DNA from: Rotaria macrura
Taxonomy: Eukaryota > Rotifera > Eurotatoria > Philodinida > Philodinidae
DNA: 64,000 nt
Assembly (NCBI GenBank): GCA_900239685.1
Contig: OENT01000488.1
Span: 1 to 64,000 of the forward strand
Direction of reading: 5' to 3'
Part shown: one piece after another, positions 59,546 through 64,000 of the stretch
Layout: each line of letters starts with the position of its first letter
How positions within the stretch are numbered: the first letter of the stretch is position 1
Notes under the pieces: model-generated
Database searches by the model: none
Seen by the model: the letters and a program-made list of their open reading frames with translations, nothing else
What the model was told of the DNA's origin: nothing
Program-made: the position numbers and the translations under genes

Positions 59546-59886
59546 AACTATTGTATACTTTTAACGCGAATACAAAATGCTTTGAATTATTTTTCTTTTT
59601 GAACAAGTGTAAAACGAAGAGTTCACAATAAATAAATGCTATCTGCCAATATTTTGGAAAACTGAAGCGTCATTTTAGTTTTCTATTGTTCATAAAATCA
59701 TCATCTTCTGATCATCATAAATGCCCAAACGATCATCAGTTTCGTTTTCTATTATTATCAATGCGCAGTATTTCCCCTAATTTGCCTTACATATAATGTT
59801 TTACATGTATAATTTACGTGTTTAACAGTATTACACTCGATGAAGACTTTCCACATGGCCATAACTGATCAAAACGGTGTTGTTTT

Positions 59887-60440
59887 TGTGTACTCAAAAA
59901 GTGAGTATACTCTAGAATCAGTCAGTGTGTCCGGCCGTTAACACGATAAATCTTTACAAATACATTTGATTGAGCTGAAATTTTGTGCACAGAATTTTCT
60001 GATGAATATCTCGGTCGAGTTCGAAGATGAAAGGGATCCGGCAAGAAATGGTTGAGTTATCGAAAAAATTGTCATTTTTCACCAAGCAATCCCTGAGGGG
60101 TGGTACAGGGATTTTTTCAAAGAAAACTTTTTTCTCAGAATTATCCACAACGTATACAAATTGACTCAGTCTTTAATGCTGATTCCGAATCTGATATTAG
60201 TTTTGAACCAAATCGCAGCTTTCTAACAAAACACCGGCTGCAAAAAGGTCTCAAATGCACAAAAACTGCATCTAGAAACGAAATTGCCTAGATATGTCTG
60301 AGATGATCAGTAGTTTTGGAGTTTCCCAAAAAGGTTTACCAAGATACTTCATCCGTGCACACATTCTAGGATGACTGATTTGTCTCATTCACTTTTTGAA
60401 GTACACATAACTCTCGGACATAAGTCCGAGATTTTCACAT
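59887..60440 (+). repeat. Interspersed repeat, copy 4
   Basis: A full-length member of the family at 37701 and 44061. It starts TGTGTACTCAAAAAGTGAGT and ends with the TCGGACATAAGTCCGA palindrome. It is closest to copy 3. It lacks most of the CCGT run seen in copy 2. Confidence 0.8.
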
Positions 60441-63400
60441 TTATTTGATCATAAGTTACAAAATTCATGGACAATGTCAAGCTTCCATCTTTTCGAGTCC
60501 CGAAGTTAACTCTCTTCTCCTTGACCATCTCACTTACGCTGCTATACATCTCTCGATTTTGACTTGATTAGAAATTAGCATATGTTTTGTTAAATTGATT
60601 TTGCAGCAAAATGAAATCTGTCAACATGCGGCTTATATTGATTGTCAGATTATCATTTGTTGTTGCTCAAATTAGTCGAGTAGAAAACCGAATATTTACA
60701 TACACTGTCGAACAGTCTAGTTACAATATCTATCACAATCACTTTTAGTTTATTCAAAACGTGTCACAATCAATATATCGTCGACTATGAATAGTGTGCA
60801 AAATGATTCAATTGACAATTTGTTATCTTGAAAAGCTGATCAAATTTTCACATCGATAAGCACAGTGAAATCATCTTTATCAGGTAAGCATCGATAGATT
60901 CTGGGAAGAAAAGCAATTCTCTTGCGCTTGATGGACATACTTGAATCGCAATTTTAAAAATTTCAACGTACCATTCACGACGACACTAACTGGCACTGAT
61001 AATTTTTCATTCTTACATATTATCTCTCAGAGTAAAATTGTAAATATACAATGTTTAACTGAATTTTAATTCGTAATCGACTCGCTCAGCAATCAGAAAG
61101 GAAAAGTGACATGTTCGAAAAAGTCATGCTTACTTTTTATTTTAGATAATATCGACCATAACTGTAATACATGTGAAAAGCCTTCAAGTGTAACTTGTGT
61201 ATGACGCCGTATGTAGATGGTAATTATGATTTTGTAAATCGTAAAAGATGCATGTAGATTTATCGATTATTCAATAAACAGACATTTTGCTGCATAGTCA
61301 TGTGATCAAATGAAAAATCATTTAGCCAAAATAACAATAGGCATGAACATGATACGTCTATGGTTTACTTGTACAAGAGAATACATTGAATACGGTATCA
61401 TAATACTAAACAAATCGATAGGTTGCATTGATTCTAGTCATAACTCGTGACATTCGTTTCGTGTGGCATTGATGATAAACATGAAAGTTATTGTACAATA
61501 ATAGTTCGCAAACAACAAAGTGATTCATATTGATTTTGCTAATAACTATCATTTTGTCTTGTGTCTAATTATTTTCATTTGCCAAACACTACTCGGATGT
61601 TTGGTTGACTCAATTTATCGTTGCATATTTTCGATATGCAAACAATTACGCATAACTAAGTGAAACAAGTAACACACACATACGAAACTACTGGTTGTTA
61701 CATGCCGAAGTATTTCTGAGAATAAAGTCATTTATAAGTTCAACATTGTCGGGTTTCTAATCTTCTTTACTAAGACTAACGTGTATCGCATAAAGTTTGA
61801 TCGAAATTTTCATAATGTATGAAAAATGATGGGTCCTATCTTGTGAGAGCTGAATTATCATCGTCAGTGGTAAACGTTGAAGTGCTTTTGTCTGTTTTCA
61901 ACAATAAAGAAAGAGCAAATTATTAGCATTTGTCAACTAAGAACTTCTACATCATAGTTTGAACAAAAACTTTGCATTATTCGTTTCGACTCACGCGAAG
62001 TCTCTTATGGCAAGTGAAGGGGATGATGTTGTAGATCTCATCCAATATGACGGACGGATATTTCATGTATCTAATATTTTTCGTGTCGGAAAATTCTGCT
62101 TGAACAAGCTAGAAAAAACTTCTTTCTTTCAAGTATGAAGATAAATCTCTGAGCGAAAACTGAAGATTTCGCAATCTGTTTGCATCAACGAGACAACTGA
62201 TCAATCCTTGGAGTTCATAACGAGTCAGCGAGGAAGTTTCGGTACGAGCATGAAAAAGTAAAGACATTTCATGCCTATGACTTTGTTTAGCAATCTCTAT
62301 TGAACTTTTGATAGATATTTTTAGTAGTTTACCAACTGGAGAATCCAGTAAAGAAATTTTTATTAGTGATCATAGTTGAACGTAATTTTAATGAATAATG
62401 AAATATTATGAAAAGATCATCACAAAAAATAATGAAGTTCAAAAACGAAGTTGCGTGCCATAAACTTGCAATAAAAACGTATGAGTTTGCTCGACATGAC
62501 TTCTGTCGATAAATGAACATTTCACTTGTGAGGGCTATTAAATCAGTCTGTCTCGGGAAGATCTTATTTAATCGTAAGCTGGACAAAATAATCATAAGAC
62601 CAGCTACATAAGTCTCTAACTATAACATGTAGCAAGTTAGATTCTCTTCTTTTTGACACTTATCCATAGACGCCAGATACATTTAAACCACAACTGTCTG
62701 TCAGTTACTGTTTCGATAGGTTTGAAAAAGTAGCCAATGTCGAACTCGTTCTCGCTTCTTCTTCTTCTTCTGATGTATCGTTTAGAATTTATCAATTGAT
62801 TTCACGCTAACAGAAGCGATTCGAACAATCGATCGTTGAAATCTATTCGAAAGTGAATAGAATTCATCATCCAATTCTTTAAAAATCATTTTGCTCGAAA
62901 TAATAATTTGACAAAAAGAGAATTTTTTTAAATTCGTCAAAAATGACACTATGAACATGATGATATATTCTTTATATAACTAAAATAATGCTTATCGATC
63001 GAATAAAATATAGATTATGTTTGTTTTTGTTTTCATTATATATATATACAAACACGCACAATAGCGTTTGTTATCTCTTTGCTTTCTTTCACACGTGCAA
63101 GTAATAGTGCGTCGTATGAAAGACATACGAAAAGAGTTAAGCATAGAGAAAACATACAGATACTCTTACATATATATATAAATATATATATTAGAAGTTC
63201 AATCAGTTCATCACACAAAAAGAAATCAAACAAACAACAACAACGAAAAAAAAAATGTTGACTTTCCATGTCAAAATAGATATAATAAATATGTACAGAA
63301 GAAAGAAAAACAAAACAAAGAGAATATTTATATTTAATTGTTTTCTGTTAAATAAAAGACAAAAGAAAGAAGAAGAAACTGTTCGATGAAAATAAAAACA

Positions 63401-63645
63401 TAAGACAGAAGATCGAGATAAAGAAAAACAAGAAGCACGGAATGATGTGAACACTTTCGGTTTCATTTTTATCAGACCTACAAAACACGACGAAAAAGCA
63501 AAAGCGAAGACATTTTCTATCCTGTTAAGACTTTCTAAACCACAATTATCACCGGTGTATTGATAATAAGCTTATTGCATAAGCATAACATCCCGATGAG
63601 ATTTCCTTATTATTGATATAAAACACATCATAGATACCTTTTTGA
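60441..63645. other. No gene recognised
   Basis: AT-rich DNA with TA-rich microsatellites near 63040-63050 and 63169-63192. There are no convincing exons. The end adjoins the 3' end of the gene at 63646. Confidence 0.5.
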
Positions 63646-64000
63646 CTATCGTTCTTTAGTTCTTCTCGCTGTTGCTGTCGAAGACAAATTAGTTATTGAT
63701 ATTGGTGTTGCTGTCATTTTCGATGTAGAACATATTTCTCGTAAAGTATTCCCGTGATCAAGTAGGTTAACAAGTAACGTAGATATTTGTGTTAGTTGCT
63801 CACAAAAATAACGATGTCGTTGAACATTACCCTTGAATTGAGAAAGAACACGAGTGATATTTAGAAAAGCGTTGTAAACGAATTCATTTACTTCAATTAG
63901 ATCTTCGATGTTGTTTCGCACTGAATCATCGTCTATGTCCAGTTGATCTAATAATTGAGCTACATCTGACAAATTATTTTGCGACATTTGTTCATCTTCT
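63646..64000 (-). CDS. C-terminal part of an unassigned helical protein (runs off the window)
   Basis: The minus-strand frame is open from the window edge to TAG at 63646-63648. It reads SDVAQLLDQLDIDDDSVRNN, IEDLIEVNEFVYNAFLNITR and HRYFCEQLTQISTLLVNLLD, then a Ser/Thr-rich basic tail (TATARRTKER). The frame continues without a stop past the first methionine to the right edge (EDEQ before MSQNN), so this may be an internal part of a longer protein. The composition suggests a small helical bundle or adaptor. I do not recognise the family. It has no visible intron. Confidence 0.55.
   Translation of the reverse strand, partial: EDEQMSQNNLSDVAQLLDQLDIDDDSVRNNIEDLIEVNEFVYNAFLNITRVLSQFKGNVQRHRYFCEQLTQISTLLVNLLDHGNTLREICSTSKMTATPISITNLSSTATARRTKER

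Noticed and set aside
1-64000. CRISPR arrays, operons or bacterial ribosome-binding sites
   Set aside because: The repeats found are LINE target blocks and dispersed elements. Genes are spliced and eukaryotic.

Overview
This window is most likely from a bdelloid rotifer. It is AT-rich animal DNA with mostly short GT-AG introns. Its left quarter is a head-to-tail array of R2-clade, site-specific LINEs in antisense 28S rRNA sequence. The copies are separated by copies of one 28S segment that measures exactly 126 bp where intact. A 126-bp target duplication in 28S is the published hallmark of R9, a LINE known from bdelloids. The species call is inference.

Layout. (1) 1-17976: six R9 copies (A-F), all on the minus strand, each bounded by the 28S target segment. 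Copy F (13467-17810) is nearly intact, with a 1154-codon ORF: three zinc fingers, a Myb-like helix region, reverse transcriptase, zinc knuckle and restriction-like endonuclease. A, B, C and D are decayed. E is a 0.8-kb internally deleted copy. (2) 17811 to about 18312: upstream 28S rRNA sequence, then the rRNA similarity ends in ordinary AT-rich DNA, so this is an orphan 28S fragment and not a normal rDNA unit. (3) 18.3-34.7 kb: sparse DNA with a hAT-like element holding a nested palindromic MITE, a spliced gene for a small mitochondrial-type membrane protein (24203-26891), and scattered exon-like islands. (4) 34699-40554: a 14-exon gene I recognise as IQCB1 (nephrocystin-5). (5) 40900-49729: a 15-exon gene for a coiled-coil protein of about 1263 residues. 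(6) 49.7-63.6 kb: sparse DNA with inverted repeats, a hAT-like MITE, a tRNA-like sequence, an interspersed repeat and a few exon-like islands. (7) 63646-64000: the C-terminal part of a gene running off the right edge.

How the parts relate. IQCB1 is a cilium/centrosome transition-zone protein. The coiled-coil gene lies directly upstream on the same strand, 345 bp away, and may belong to the same cellular compartment, which is inference. Both genes carry a copy of the same repeat family in an unusually long intron. The R9 array is best explained by repeated insertion at one locus: each insertion regenerates the full target, so later copies can insert beside it.

Limits. Splice sites were read by eye from GT/AG, phase and ORF continuity, so exon edges may be off by a base or two. 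There are two N gaps (20772-21027 and 55512-55597) and two single Ns (14393 and 18125).
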